A DNA stretch of 64,000 nt from Actinostola sp. cb2023 (taxonomy: Eukaryota; Cnidaria; Anthozoa; Actiniaria; Actinostolidae). The translations under genes were made by a program, and so were the position numbers. The notes beneath the pieces were generated by a model. The model searched no databases. It was not told the DNA's origin and saw only the letters and a program-made list of their open reading frames with translations. Positions within the stretch are counted from its first letter, which is position 1. Every line of letters starts with the position of its first letter. Shown in pieces: positions 35,647-48,658 of this stretch. The stretch is taken from assembly GCA_033675265.1 (NCBI GenBank), contig JAUJYZ010001510.1, positions 170,001 to 234,000 of the forward strand, read 5' to 3'.

Positions 35647-36861
35647 CCTGGGCCCGTTTCTCGAAAGACCCGATAACTTTACGGGCCCGAAAAGACATCC
35701 CAGAAATCTGAGACACTTACTCTACAAAGCTGTTCTTTTGACATGTTTTTAATATGAACAAACTCTCCCTTCATGCAAAGTTTCATGTCTGTAAACTACT
35801 TTGTTTTGAAGATATATATTTTTAAAGAAACCCTTTTCGGCATCGCACAGAATGGAGGGACACATACGGGACTTTGCCTATTGTTTGGCGCGAGATTCAA
35901 ATGATGTTCATTAGAGTGTGACTCGCTAATACTACAATTTACAAAGGAATTTGACGAAAATGGCTGAAGTGGGTACTCAAAGCCAGTCTTTTTCTTGATT
36001 TGTGTATCAGTTTCTAAAGTTATTAAGAGTAGAAATGAAAGTCAAGATGTTAAACCAACTGTTGATATGAATAAAAATTACAACAGTTATTTTGTTATAG
36101 TATCCTTTTTTATGACAAAATAGGGATATTTTTGGTCATTTTACTATAGAAACTGTACAGGCACCCTCGAAACATCGATATTTTCAGTTCATCACGATGA
36201 CTATTAAAAGTTATTAAGGGTGGGAAATAAAGATAGATAAATAAGGATCATCTTCCACCATCAAGTTGAATCATCCGCGGAAGCTTTACAGTATCCTTTT
36301 CGAGTTATAATAACATTCTTGGTCTTCACGAGACTCTTGTTGTCATAGCGACCGACGTGAGTTCAACTCATTCTCGCTTAGCTTCGCTTTATCAGATAAC
36401 TAATACGCAAAACCTATCATTTGAAAGCTTATATAAAGTGTAAGTTCAGTTGTTAAGTAAGTTTTTGACGAGTTTATAGTGTATGCGATGAAAATCTACG
36501 AAGTAATCAATTCGACTTCTGTCTTCAAGTCGTTTGTTGTTGTCATTTGAATGACTCTTAGCGGCCGACGTGAGTTCAACTTATTCTCGCTCTATCAGAT
36601 AACTAATACGCAAAACCTCTCAAAAACCAGCAAAAAGCATATTATAAAGGCATGACGTTCGTGTAAATGTTGATTTCTAGAAGAGCCGTTGATCCATTGA
36701 TAGTATTTCACTGGGTAGACAGGGTTTCTATCGCGTCAAATCATGCATATTAATGACGCCTTTAGAAATCGTTCGACTGTAAGTACATGTCCCAAAAGAC
36801 AATAGGATTCTGTGCGATGGGCCCGATAAGCTTTCGGGGCTTTTGAAAAACGGGCCCCTGG
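35647..36861. mobile_element. ~1.2-kb element with GGGCCCGTTTCTCGAAAG-type ends
   Basis: TGGGCCCGTTTCTCGAAAGA at the left and the complement (CTTTCGGGGCTTTTGAAAAACGGGCCCCTGG region, 36831-36861) at the right. The interior contains a ~90-bp direct repeat (ACTAATACGCAAAACCT at 36400 and 36602). No gene recognised. Confidence 0.7.
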
Positions 36862-36869
36862 ATGTTTAA

Positions 36870-37630
36870 TAAATATTCAGCAGCTGTACAATACCAATAA
36901 TTAATTTAATCTAGATAGTTTGATGTCACCGAATTGAAATTACGGTCGTTCTCTTCTCTGTTAGAAATGATGGTTTTCATGTGTATTTTCTTGTCTTTGT
37001 CGTTTGATCATTTTTTTAATATTTTATTTCTAATCGAGAAAATCCAAAAACATCATAGAAACAAGAAGACACGAAAAGTATCGAAACGCTGGGAAACTAT
37101 TGTACAAGACCCGATAAAACGACAGTACAAAGGCTACAAAACCAGAAACTTAAGGATAGGAAAATACAAATTTCGATAAACAAGAATCGACTCAAGGAAA
37201 AAAAACCCCAGAACACTGAAAGACAAGACAAAGGCAAATTGAAAGCAGTTTTCCTTTCCTAATTTATACAACATGCTGTCAACTGACAAATAAAGAAATT
37301 CTTCGTTTATTGAGATGATTTTACGAGTCAGTCGAAACCAGAATTTAAAAATAAAGTCAATGCAAACCCAGCTCATGTAAGTCGTTTTATCGTTTTGTCT
37401 TTGTCGATTTTTCCGCGTGAAAATTAGTTTGATTAGTAAAACAGCTTTTCATGTTTTAGATGGCTTCCCGGCATTAATAACGAGTTCATGTCTTCAGTGA
37501 AAAACGTGCGCTTAAACTTCAACATTTCAATGTATACTTTTAATTTACACCATGTACAACAATAAAATAAGTGTAGAATTGAAACGTTAACCGTAAATAC
37601 TACTGGTGTATATAACAATCAAACAAGTGT
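36870..37630. other. No recognisable feature
   Basis: AT-rich. Open frames of 80-odd codons on both strands overlap and have no recognised motif. Confidence 0.5.
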
Positions 37631-37635
37631 GTAGA

Positions 37636-37826
37636 ATGAGGGTTGATCACGTAATTTCAAAACTCATAGGACAAAAAATGATTATCATATCTGGAAAGAG
37701 CTCGTTGAAATTAGTAAAAATGTGAAGTTTGGAAAATTGCAAAGATATGAATTTTCAAAATAATAATCTTTTTTTTTGTCCTATGAGGTCCTATGAGTTT
37801 TGAAATTACATGATAAACCCTCATTG
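37636..37826. mobile_element. ~190-bp foldback
   Basis: GAGGGTTGATCACGTAATTT, with CAAAACTCATAGGACAAAAA, pairs with TTTTTGTCCTATGAG and TTTTGAAATTACATGATAAA. One GTCCTATGAG unit is duplicated in the right arm. Confidence 0.75.
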
Positions 37827-37829
37827 AAA

Positions 37830-38860
37830 CTTTAACAGCACATGTATAACAATCAAACAAGTGTAGAATGAAACTTTAACACAGTGTAAAACGGCACTCA
37901 ATGTACTGAGGTTATGGACAAAGGACGACTATATATGGCCGGGACTGACGTCAGTTATTTGAGTGGTTTTAAATAATATGGTGCTAAACTTTCATCCATA
38001 GCAACTACAGGACAGAAATACAAGCGCTGCAGTACAAACCTGAACGTTTATGATATGATATCCACGTCTGATTGTAAGCTTCCTGATTCAGCTGCATCAT
38101 TCCGCGTTTTAAATATTATTTTTCTTTTAATTTCTATGTCGGATATAATTCGAATTTTATAAGCATATGAAAAAGTAATTAGACACTTTGAACATACATG
38201 CATATCATTTGTGGAACAACTCAAGCAGCCTTCACAATCTTGAACGCAGACAGTACGCACTATATACATTTGTGTCATCTGTACTTGCTGTGTGCCGAGC
38301 AGTATAAGAAAAGAATACGTTTTATGTGTTGTATTTTAACTATTCTTCTGTTCAAAATAAATATTCCTTTAAGCTACTTTTTGTTATTTCACATTCGGAG
38401 AACATTTCGAATACAGGTGTATATTTAACAATTAGACTATGAGTTCGAGGTTTCTATGAGACAATATTAAACAAGGCACTTAGCGCCGAGTTGACTATTG
38501 ATCTTCATAGCAAAAGAGAACGAGTAGTCTAATTGTTTTAGCATAAATCATCCAGTAGGTTAGTAGAAAATGACAGAAACAAACAACAGACAATAATTCG
38601 TCGAAAAACTCCTCCGAAACATTAGCAAAACGCGCCGACGAAGCCGCCATTTTGTTTGTTTACCTCTACTCGGGGTCTATGAGCTGATAGATCACTAGTA
38701 GCGAACCAATCAGATTGCAGGATTTGCGATAGACCACTGGATGGTTTATGCTAATATGTATTATATATCTATGTATTATATTTATGTATTTGTGTATTAT
38801 ATTTATTATATTTATGTTTTGGGAGAAGAAGAAGAGAAAAAGAAAATGTTTATCCCATTC
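37830..38860. other. No recognisable feature
   Basis: AT-rich, with a (TATTATATTTATG)-like stretch at 38757-38820. Confidence 0.5.
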
Positions 38861-38864
38861 CCTC

Positions 38865-38865
<1 letters not shown>

Positions 38866-38901
<36 letters not shown>
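38866..38901. repeat. Poly-C run (~36)
   Basis: Uninterrupted C-tract after a pyrimidine-rich lead and before CTCTCTTCTCTCC. G-quadruplex/i-motif-prone; its length is unreliable in assemblies. Confidence 0.95.
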
Positions 38902-39338
38902 ACCTCTCTCTTCTCTCCTCTCTCCCGGTTGTTCAAAGAATGGATGGTACCATTTGGATAAATCATCCTTATCCATATCATCAATATCTCTAATGTCATT
39001 TCTTGGATATTTTAATTATAAAAAGCTGCGTTGAATGTTGCTGTTGTTCTACTGACTGGAACATTTTCATGATTGTAGGGACACTGTAGGAAAAAAGAAG
39101 AAACAAATATGAGTACCCAAACGAGCCCAAATGAGCTTACATAAAATCTCCCCTTGACCCTAGTTACCACCACCAAAACCTCTGGGATGTAAATGAATGC
39201 ATGCATATATAAATATAATATATACAGTATAACAATAATATTTATTTATTTAGAAGCAACATACATGTACATATGTCTCTACAAAGAACTATGTGAGCTT
39301 TTACAAATAATTCAAATAGTAAATGTACTATATATCAT

Positions 39339-39412
39339 TCGATGATGATGATGATGGTTATGATGATGATTCATGATGATGATGATGATTCATGATGATG
39401 ATGATGATAACA
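39339..39412. repeat. (GAT)n microsatellite
   Basis: Interrupted GATGATGAT blocks with CATGATGAT variants. Confidence 0.9.
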
Positions 39413-39536
39413 AAATTCATCAAGAGAAGAACAGAGACGTTTCAGTCATTGTGACGCCGATGACTCTAACACGTCATGTTCTTCTCTTGTTGAATATTGT
39501 TATTTTGTTATGTGTTTCAAAACCATTACTTATTAC

Positions 39537-39537
<1 letters not shown>

Positions 39538-39609
<72 letters not shown>

Positions 39610-39756
39610 GAGTACAAACACTAAAAGCATGCAATACGTTGCACTATTTAGTGCTAAATAGCACTAATTAATTAAACAATAGAAAGCAATAGAATTAGAG
39701 TAATTTTGCACTATTTAGTACTATTTATGTTGCACGTTTTTAGTGTTCGTATACTC

Positions 39757-39821
<65 letters not shown>

Positions 39822-39857
39822 TTTTTTAATAATAAAATCAATCATATATTACAAATA

Positions 39858-39917
<60 letters not shown>
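39538..39917. repeat. Three (AAT)n arrays flanking a MITE
   Basis: ATA-type arrays at 39538-39608, 39758-39825 and 39858-39917. The first two directly abut the 147-bp element at 39610-39756. Confidence 0.92.
39610..39756. mobile_element. GAGTRCAA-family MITE, 147 bp, TA target duplication
   Basis: GAGTACAAACACTAAAAG and its near-complement TTTAGTGTTCGTATACTC with TA on both sides. The interior has inverted TTGCACTATTTAGT blocks. Relative of 42652-42792. Confidence 0.75.
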
Positions 39918-39919
<2 letters not shown>

Positions 39920-39922
<3 letters not shown>

Positions 39923-41540
39923 GACTGATAACGTGTAGTATATGGTCCATATTTTTACCAGATTTTAAAAACCTCGATATTTACGGATTAAAACTGGCTA
40001 CATCTTCTATATTTTAACCTCATATTTTCCATATATGATTCCATATATTTAACACATTTGGCCCACATAAAAATTGCTTGGTATGGAAGCAATGAAATAG
40101 TATCTACTGTAGTATCTACTGTAGTATCTACTGTAGCAAAGGGGTTACACATGACACGTGATTTGACCAAAAAATGGAGCGTGAATCGTGAAATTCATAA
40201 AAATTTGAGCGTGATGCGTGAATTTATGTTTCAAAGCTTGCTATGTGTGATCGTCCTTTATTTTTGACCGACTTTGATTCGTGATTTACCACGATTATGC
40301 TCTGTGAAACGTGAACGTTTAGGATCTGAACATTTTCGCACATGAATTTCCAAAATTTCGGCTAGCGCTCGTGATTCATGAATTTCGGACATTTTGGTCC
40401 GTGACGCGTGAATTTACAAATACATGGCCCATGAGGTGTGATCAGATGGTAGATCGTTTTAAGGATTTTGTGTCCGATCGAGATCTACTCGTTATCAGTG
40501 GAAGTTTGCACATTTTTAAAGACGATAAACACTTCTTCCCCTGGGTATATGTTTGGCCGCTGTTACTTTTTTTGATGCCGAGAAGTTTTGCATTGAAATG
40601 CGACTGTGGTGTTTGGAGTGTTGGATGTTCAACGTTGATTATTTCCACAATCAAGTATTCTACAACAGTGGATGAACGTTAGGTAAGTGTAATGAAAGTA
40701 AACTATTATAATTTTAATGAAATAGTCTTTCAGGTAGACGCGATTTCGAGCTATGGCCCGGTGAATCTTTAGAAGTGTTCAATTTAGATCGAACTTAAAC
40801 GAAATATTGCTTGAAATTTTTACCGACCCCCAAGTTGGAGATAATTACCACAGCATTTCATTCCTTTATATAATTTCAGTTTTTATAGAAAAATGCATAG
40901 CTGTCAGATTAAATTGATTCTTCTCACCCTATACTCGGTGTAATGGCGGAATTGTTGTTTTGTGTTACTTCTCGAAGCCATGGTTCTCTTATATATTCGT
41001 CTATTTCCTCATCAGTCTAAGTCTTTGAAAGTATAAATGAGAGGACAAACTTTACAGAAAAAGTAGTTGTTTTCTTAATAGAAAATTAAAACTTTTGTTT
41101 CCACTGTTTTGCATTGCAGCATTTTTGCTTACAAGTTCCTGGATTCGCGACGAGCAGAAATGTGGACTTCAAGCATTCAAGTCAAATGATCTTGCGATTT
41201 CTACCGTCCCCCAAGTTGCTTACTGTTACGGAGGCGAATATTATATTCAATAGTCATTCCATTCAACACAATAAATGACTGTTAAAAAATTGCATAGCTC
41301 CTGCTATGAATGTTCAACGTGCATGTATACGGCGAAGACGGCAGCCATTGTCAGTTTAGCTTGTCACGTCTGGCTCTCCCTCACCTTGCAATATACACTC
41401 ATATACACTCATATTGCATCATAAATACTTGTTATGACAACTGCAGCATGCCTTCATCATTGATAACATAGAATCCATCATTTTTGAGTTGCATATATTC
41501 ATATAGGCAAGTTAATAAATAAATATATGAGATAGAACTT
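39920..41540. other. Gene-free; degenerate CGTGAATT-type repeat
   Basis: At 40155-40445 the motif CGTGAAT/CGTGATTT recurs about 15 times at irregular spacing. Three copies of AGTATCTACTGT stand at 40099-40134. The open frame at 40371-40682 runs through this and shows no recognised domain. Confidence 0.5.
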
Positions 41541-41619
41541 CGCCATCTTGTTTGTTATTCCTGGTATTTAAATTAGCGCGGGATGGCGCGGGATGTATGC
41601 ACGTGCCAGAGGGTCTTTG

Positions 41620-42430
41620 TGTTACTGCTATCTCGTCCCCAGAGCCCACGTTCCTCTTGGTCAGCACCGAGAAACGAGAGGCTCTGGCTGTAACCGATTT
41701 TTGTAGCATTCTGATTGGTTTGGCAAAGCAATAGAAGGACCGGAAGTAAACTGACTAGTTTGAAAATGGCGGAGTTTACGGAGCTCTGTCCCAAAACTCG
41801 CTAAAAACCGTTCTAAGCGCTACACAAACGGCACACAGGACTCAAGTAGATATTAATATTTATTGTGAAAGCAGTTTTAGAAATTCAAGATATCAAAAGG
41901 AAAGGATTCTAGAAGTGAATTCACGGCCATATTACGGCTCTATTCCAAAACGGCCGATCAAATGAAACACAGGAAGCCCAATACACAAACATAGGGAAAA
42001 CGCACACGTTTAGTCGAGATTCTCTACGTTTTGACATTTGATATCAGATTAACGCATTCAATGGTGATATCACAAGGATAATGGAGTCATGGTATGGTGT
42101 TGTAGATGTATTAAAACAATATTCTTGGCCATGGCAAAAGTCAAACATTTGAGCTAAAACTCGGTAAATCAGTTAGCGATCAGTTTCCCGTATCCAGTCG
42201 GAATTATGGCCAAATCATCTCTCTTAGATAGAGCAACGGCTTTCAGTACTTCGTACTGTTTTAATATAAAACTGATGTCAGCTAATACCCGCCATTTTGT
42301 TAGAACATGCGCAGTTTAAACTTCCGGTCCGAGATTTTCAGACTAAGATTGGTTGCAGCCAGAGCCTCTCGTTTCTCGTTGCTGACCAAGAGGAACGTGG
42401 GCTCTGGGGACGAGATTGGTGTTACTGTTG
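41620..42430. mobile_element. Foldback with ~85-bp arms
   Basis: ATCTCGTCCCCAGAGCCCAC, continuing GTTCCTCTTGGTCAGC, at 41630-41665 is inverted at 42381-42416. The arms include GAGAAACGAGAGGCTCTGGC. No gene in the ~700-base interior. Confidence 0.75.
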
Positions 42431-42651
42431 GTATTTCACGCATGCGCAGACAAAATCCCATGTACTGGTATATACAACTTGCGTTTTATTCAGTGCAAAT
42501 TTACGGATTGTTTCTATATGTAGTACCGTATTAAAATTATTAATGATAAAGTTTATTAAAAAAAAAATTCTTGAATAGCAAATATATAAATATTTGAAAA
42601 ACTCAAGCTTACAATAAATACAATAATAATTATTTACAATAATCTTATGTA

Positions 42652-42792
42652 GAGTGCAATTTAGAAAAGTGTGAAATAGTACTAATTTTAAATAGTACTA
42701 AATAGAGGTATTTCTATTGTTTTCTATTGTTTCATTAGTGCTATTTAGTCCTAATTAGTTATTTAGTTTTCAAGCTTTTCTAAATTGCACTC
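42652..42792. mobile_element. GAGTRCAA-family MITE, 141 bp, TA target duplication
   Basis: GAGTGCAATTTAGAAAAG and exact complement CTTTTCTAAATTGCACTC, TA on both sides. The interior is built of TTTAGTACTATTTAGT-like blocks. Confidence 0.85.
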
Positions 42793-43152
42793 TAAAGTAT
42801 TAATTACTTAATATTAATTAAGATATTGACATTAAAATTAATGCGAATTAAGGTGATGCGTCCCATGATCTTATTGCAAAAGGGATAAAACTGTTTTGGA
42901 AACGTTTAGTGCGGCATTTGAAAAGTGGAATGGTTCTTGGGTGTCTTAATGAATAGATGTTCTCCACTGGAGGTGGCAGGATGTCATGAATTATATCAAT
43001 ATGTCGCATCACTGACTTATAGAAACGGCGGCATAGATCCTGAATGCTTCCGAGTTCAAATCACGTTTTTATATTAAGCGCCCTCCTCGATCTCGATGAA
43101 GCACCCACTCTCATTTAAGCGCCCCCCTTGCCCACAAAATTTGAAATTAAAA

Positions 43153-45200
43153 TTAAGCGCCCAGGCACAGGCAGCCCAACCATTCCTTTTGAGGCTACTA
43201 AAGAATGAATAAAGTGATATTTGCGTCTTTTTTTGATGGGTTTCCTGTGGTAGAGCGCGCGCGCGTGCAATACGTATTATGTTGGGTTCCCTGTGCATAG
43301 AAATTGCTGATGTTGGGATCCCTGTGTGCGTCCCGCGCGTCCCGCAGTACATGTGTATATTTACACAAGGTGTGAAACTGATGGCGTATCATGACCTGAT
43401 GTGCGGCGCAAGTAGCAGGTGCACTTTTCCGTGAACCGAAGAGCCGAAGTCGTCGTGCGCTACAGACCCGTGGGGGGTACCCAGGGTGAAGTCGTTATTT
43501 TGTCGCTAATGGCGGGGCGTGGAAGAGAAGTTCATATCAAGAAAGACTGATTTTTTCGGTGTAAACGTTGGGATTCTTTTCCCTATTCATGGTAAGTTTA
43601 GAAGTTCACAATTCATGTCAACTTTAAGTAAATTTAGAAGAAATTTGACGGTTTTAAAGTAGTCTTTTTTCATTTTGAATGGTGGAGAAACTTTGGATAA
43701 CTTATGTTTTGCTCGACACGTGAGAAAGTTTTGTTGAAAATAAACTGAACTAAAAGTACTTTTTGTCATGGTTTTTACGTAATAGATTGCTCTAAATGTT
43801 CTCTACTAAAAGGACTTGTCTATACTAGGGCAGAAGGGCTACTTAATACTCCTCAACAAATCAGTTTTTCCCCATAAATTATGACTGAGCTATTTGACTT
43901 GTGTAGTTCAGTGTCAGTGATTGAAATACACTTCAACAAGGAACCTCTTTCAACTGACTAATGGTACTTTATCTGTTTAAACATTACTGAGTGTTTGACA
44001 TAATTTTGTACTTTACTTATAGTTCTTCTGACACAAGGGAACGCCAACACAGCATAAACCATATGAAGCAAAAATATAGACGAACTCAATTCACTCGGAC
44101 ATCGAAGGAGACATGAATGGCGAAGGACTTGTGAAGCTGCCATGAACTAAAATATTAACAGTTGTTCGTTATTGTCATTGAAATAGCACAACACATTTAG
44201 CAAATAATCTTACTATCATCTGAGAGAAACACAGAGTAATTTTAACGGCGTATTTTTCGTAAGAACGTAAGTAAGCGTATCGCTTCCAACTGCGATGTTT
44301 GTTATTCAATCATTCACAACTTGTCGATTGCGTATAATATTTATTTCATTGTTATTATTTATCCATGCTATTACTGATCAACATAGTGAATAAATTGCAA
44401 AGAAAGAACGGCAAAACAGTGTGTAAAAAGCTAGTAAACTTTTATTGTTGAAATAAATACGTTTGTTTGTCATTTTGTGTACAAGTACTGATAGCAAATG
44501 TGTTGTGCAGTACTAAATCTTGAGACTATTCAGCATTTATAAAACACAATGCGTCAATTTTGAAGATTTAATCGATAAAAATCAAAATACAAAACAAATA
44601 ATTTACAGAAGTCAAAACAGAAAACAAAGAAAGTATTTTGTAGATGTTTTGACTCATGTTTAGTGAACATATCAATGTTAAAACTTGCCAAAAAGAGCAC
44701 AGTTCAGATCTGCCGAGCGCTTGTCGATGCCTTCTCGAAGGTAAAATCCGACTGCTTCACGGAAAAGTGCACCAGCTACTTGCGCCGCACATCGGGCCAC
44801 GACGCTCAAAATTTCAAAAATTAGTTTCTCAGCGTACGTTGAAGTTAGACGACTGATACTTACAAAGTGTTTCGAGAATACGGTAAAGTTTAGTTATTCG
44901 AAGAAAAATTGAATTTTCACATCACAATGACAAAATTAGGAGCAAAAACGTATTTATCACGTGACCTAGTTTCATACCTTGTGTAAATATACACATTTGC
45001 TGCGTGCGCAACCCGCAGGACGCACACAGGAAGCCCAACATAGGACATTACTCAACACAGGGAACCCAACATAATACGTATTGCGCGCGCGCGCGCTCTA
45101 CCACAGGAAGCCCGTCAAAAAAAGACGCAAATATCATTTTATTGAATTATTTAGTAGCCTCAAAAGCAATGGTTGGGCTGCCTGTGGCCCAGGGCGCTTA
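43153..45200. mobile_element. ~2.05-kb element with ~230-bp inverted termini
   Basis: The left arm 43153-43395 and the right arm 44972-45200 are complementary: TTAAGCGCCCAGGCACAGGC, TTTCCTGTGGTAGAGCGCGC, ACATAATACGTATT and TGTAAATATACACA blocks. The arms carry a (GC)n stretch. The interior (43396-44970) has only short open frames without recognised domains, so it is non-autonomous. Confidence 0.82.
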
Positions 45201-45694
45201 AGGAAATGCGATATATACATTTAGATGGAACCATATCATCTATTTATTAATATATGCACGGAACCATCTATTTCATATTTATTACTATTATTACTTGGGC
45301 CCAGTCCTCTGGCCGGCACGAGTTATAAAACACAGTCGTTTTTTTACTCGGGCACTTCAGGAGGAAGCCCGAGTTATAAGATGGGCTTTCTTTTTTATCG
45401 TTGGCCACAAACGGGTCGACTATAGTTTCCGAACGCCTATTGAACTAAATCCGAAAGTATGATTCGCTCAAAGGGATCAAATAGTTTCCGAGCGCGTATC
45501 GAATTAAATCCGAAGTATTGTTCGCTCTACGAACGCAGGCTATGGACGCCACAAGGGAAGTCATCCAACTCGAAGGAAAGAAATACGCTCATCTCACATA
45601 CCGTACAAACACACACGCTGTTCGTAGTAGGCCCGATAGGCCCACAGCATGAATTCCGAAAATTAGGCAAAGAGTCGAGACAGCAGCTTCGTCG

Positions 45695-45905
45695 AGCTTC
45701 GTCAGATCATAGTCTGAATATCTGAATCGTCTGGATGTTAAAATACGAAGTTCAGGATGACCGATTTCCCTCTGCGTCTGCCTGGACATTCTTGAATAAT
45801 CATTGTTTTACATGTCCAAATCTAGAGAGCGAGGATTTGATTTTCCAGTAGATGTTGTTTTGGTCGTCTGGTCCGTGTCGCTCGGTCCTTTGTTCTCGGG
45901 ACTTT
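45695..45905. repeat. Inverted copy of the dispersed repeat at 9.4-9.9 kb
   Basis: GGACATTCTTGAATAATCAT, then TTTTACATGT, then AGAGAGCGAGGATT, matching the complement of 9380-9460 and of 9700-9925. Confidence 0.7.
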
Positions 45906-45909
45906 AGAA

Positions 45910-47465
45910 CAACTGGGACATGTTGTTTATCAGACGAAGACGCGACCCGATAACGGTGAGGATATGCCGTCGCTGAAGTAATTTATCTATCGCTTGCTGG
46001 TAAATACGCTCATCTCACTTACAAACGCACACGATGATCGCGGTATAGAGAATGAATTAAATGTTGACATTTATCGATGATATGAATAAAGTAAATGAGT
46101 TGAGATTTCCAAGTGCAATGTTTGTTTATTGTGTTGAAGTCACACTAGTCAAACTTCATTTCAGTTTACCCCTATACACCTTATCCGTGCCAGCTCAGCG
46201 ATATATAACAACAACAAACGCGCCTTCATTACAACGAACAAACGAAAGAGGTTATCAGAAACATCTGACCATGAATATGCAACCTAATGTCGTCCCAAGT
46301 ACGTACTGCAGACGAACCTCGACGATTCGGAGATCTTTATCTATGCTTACCGACACACCGGTCATTGTCATTGTCATAATGCCCAAGTATACGCTCATTG
46401 AGCGTCTTGTTATACTCAAGATATAAAGATTAGTAGGTGTTAATTTAGGATAAGAGGTCTATTTAATAGTGTATTTTGGGATCGATATATTTTGAGTGCT
46501 CACTCCTAGGCGAGGCAGCCGAAAATAAAATACTTTCTCGATTCGCTCAATCAAGAGCTTTTGATATGTAAAAGAATGGCAATCTATCAGTGTTCTGACC
46601 TGCTTTCAGGTTGTTTACTCCACTGACGGACCAGAAAATCGTGTCTTTTTTTCGAATGACATGCTTCTCTCGATCTTCCTGGGCTTCCTGTGGCCGGGAT
46701 GGACTGGAACCTCTGACCCAAAACAAAATATTTTAAGACTCGGCGTCTGCCACAGGCAGTCCACGCCGATTAATTAAGTCATTGGTTTTTGTTCTATTCT
46801 TGGTTTTCACATGACGTCATCAAAAAGCTAAAATCCAAACTATTCATCTCACAAAACTGTTTGTTGGATATGTTGTTTATATCGTTATAAGAAAATTCTT
46901 ACCAAAATAATTTTGTAATTTAGATGTTTGGTTTTCGTTTTATTGCGAGTCAAATTCTGTCACGCAATACAGTCACGCATTTTCAAAACCCATAGAAATA
47001 GGACAATTCGTTTGAAATAATACGATTTTAACTTAGTAGATGATGGGTAACTTTATTTTGATGAATATAGCTATTGAAAACTTGAAGTATTTGCAATTAA
47101 ACATGATTTTCAGTCTTCGTGATTAGGCCGCCATGTTGGTGTCGCTCGATGCGACACCAACATGGCGGACCCATACATTTTAACTAAATTATGAGCATAA
47201 GCGATCGCTCAGTTCTTCGTATCTAAAACTTCTTTTAACTAAAACTTCGGCTGAGATATATTGTTTTGGCTGCTCTTTCGGCCTATGAAGGTTTTGTTCT
47301 ATATAAGTCCTGGGAAAATTTTCGATGACGTAGGTGAAAGCCAAGAATTGTTTGTTGCTGCAGTATTTATACACACTCCCTTTTTGTTATTCTTATCGAC
47401 CAATGATGATATTGAACTGTCGAAACATGTATGATTGTAAACTCAAAAGTGTCTTTTTTCTGATC
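45910..47465. other. Gene-free; short palindrome at 47107-47166
   Basis: AGGCCGCCATGTTGGTGTCG is mirrored by CGACACCAACATGGCGG. Two copies of a CTCGGCGTCTGCCACAGGCAG motif-bearing repeat (46737 here, 52889 elsewhere) belong to an unclassified dispersed family. No gene recognised. Confidence 0.5.
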
Positions 47466-47469
47466 TCGC

Positions 47470-47673
47470 AATGTATATAAAGTAATGTAATGTATTGTGA
47501 TGTGATGTGATGTGATGTGATGTGATGTGATGTGATGTGATGTGATGTGATGCAATGTAATCATGTTAATGTAATGTAATGCAATGTAATGCAATGTAAT
47601 GTAATGTAATGTAATGTAATGTAATGTAATGTAATGTAATGTAATGTAATGTAATGTAATGTCAGTAATGTAA
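47470..47673. repeat. (TGTGA)n and (TAATG)n pentanucleotide arrays
   Basis: About twelve ATGTG units followed by about twenty TAATG units. Confidence 0.95.
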
Positions 47674-47679
47674 TGGTGA

Positions 47680-48650
47680 ATTCCTTGTTATTAATAAAAA
47701 CAAATTCACAAATGAATGAAAATGCACTGCAATTTTCACAAACTCATCAATAAAACGAACAATATATAGTTACGAGTGAAAGTATGGGATAAAGATATAG
47801 TGTGTAATTATCTAGGAAATGATTATTAATCTGAAGAATTACACACTTCGCAGTTGGTTTGAAGTCGAAGTTTATGCGGTTTTTTTTTTTCATCGGCGAG
47901 AACGATGACTGGAACGATGGCGGCCACCGGGAAGGCAACGAGTGTATTCAGGCGACAACATTATACATTTTGGTTTACTGGGAAGTTAGAATACAGACTC
48001 TGAGTTCGCTATAGAAACTGACAAGTCTACTGTATTATTCATTCGAGTTCATGTATACGATGAAAAGCTATTGCACAAGCAACTGTCACATGGTATGAGC
48101 TTTTATTTCTGCAAGGATTAGAAGTCAGTTTGCCACACAACGGCAAATAGAACTGACAAGACCTAGAGACAAGACCTTGAGTTTGACAACATGAAATCTC
48201 GATTTTGACCTTCATACTTTTACACGGGAATCTCCGATTATCAATTCAGTTCTTATTGTAGAGCCGTACTCTTACAATTAAAGGAAACACGAGTACCTTA
48301 TACAGAAGTAACATCACTTCGTGTGTTTTGAAGCAAAGATAACTTCATATGATCATCTGAGTTGATTTATATCGCCCGTTCTTTTAGCAGATGTCGCTAT
48401 AATAAATACTTATTTCATGTAATCTTTAGGTCGCACGCCGTAAAGGTTGTATATTCCGAATAACTTGGAAGCAATCTGCGAAAGCTGTATTGAAAAACAC
48501 TTTCAAAACACAATACCAGCGCGATAATTTATTCGTAAACAACCTCTGCATATCATTAAAATTGGCGCATGCGCACAACCGTGATGCTGCCCCTTTTAGG
48601 TCGCCTTCTAGATTAGCGGGTGTGCCTTGTCTTTGACGACGTGATATAGC
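47680..48650. other. No recognisable feature
   Basis: AT-rich, no repeat or coding signature seen. Confidence 0.5.
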
Positions 48651-48658
48651 ATTTGCTA

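Noticed and set aside
36934..37376. 80-codon open frames on both strands
   Set aside because: Overlapping, AT-rich, without recognised motif or conserved start context.
40371..40682. 103-codon open frame
   Set aside because: Begins in the degenerate CGTGAAT repeat and shows no domain; opposite strand is also open.
46061..46426. 121-codon plus-strand open frame
   Set aside because: No recognisable motif, low-complexity Thr/Arg/Ser composition; no splice or promoter support.
47395..47435. Possible hammerhead core (ATGATGA ... TGTCGAAAC)
   Set aside because: No stem II complementarity worth the name and the CUGAUGA box is not intact.
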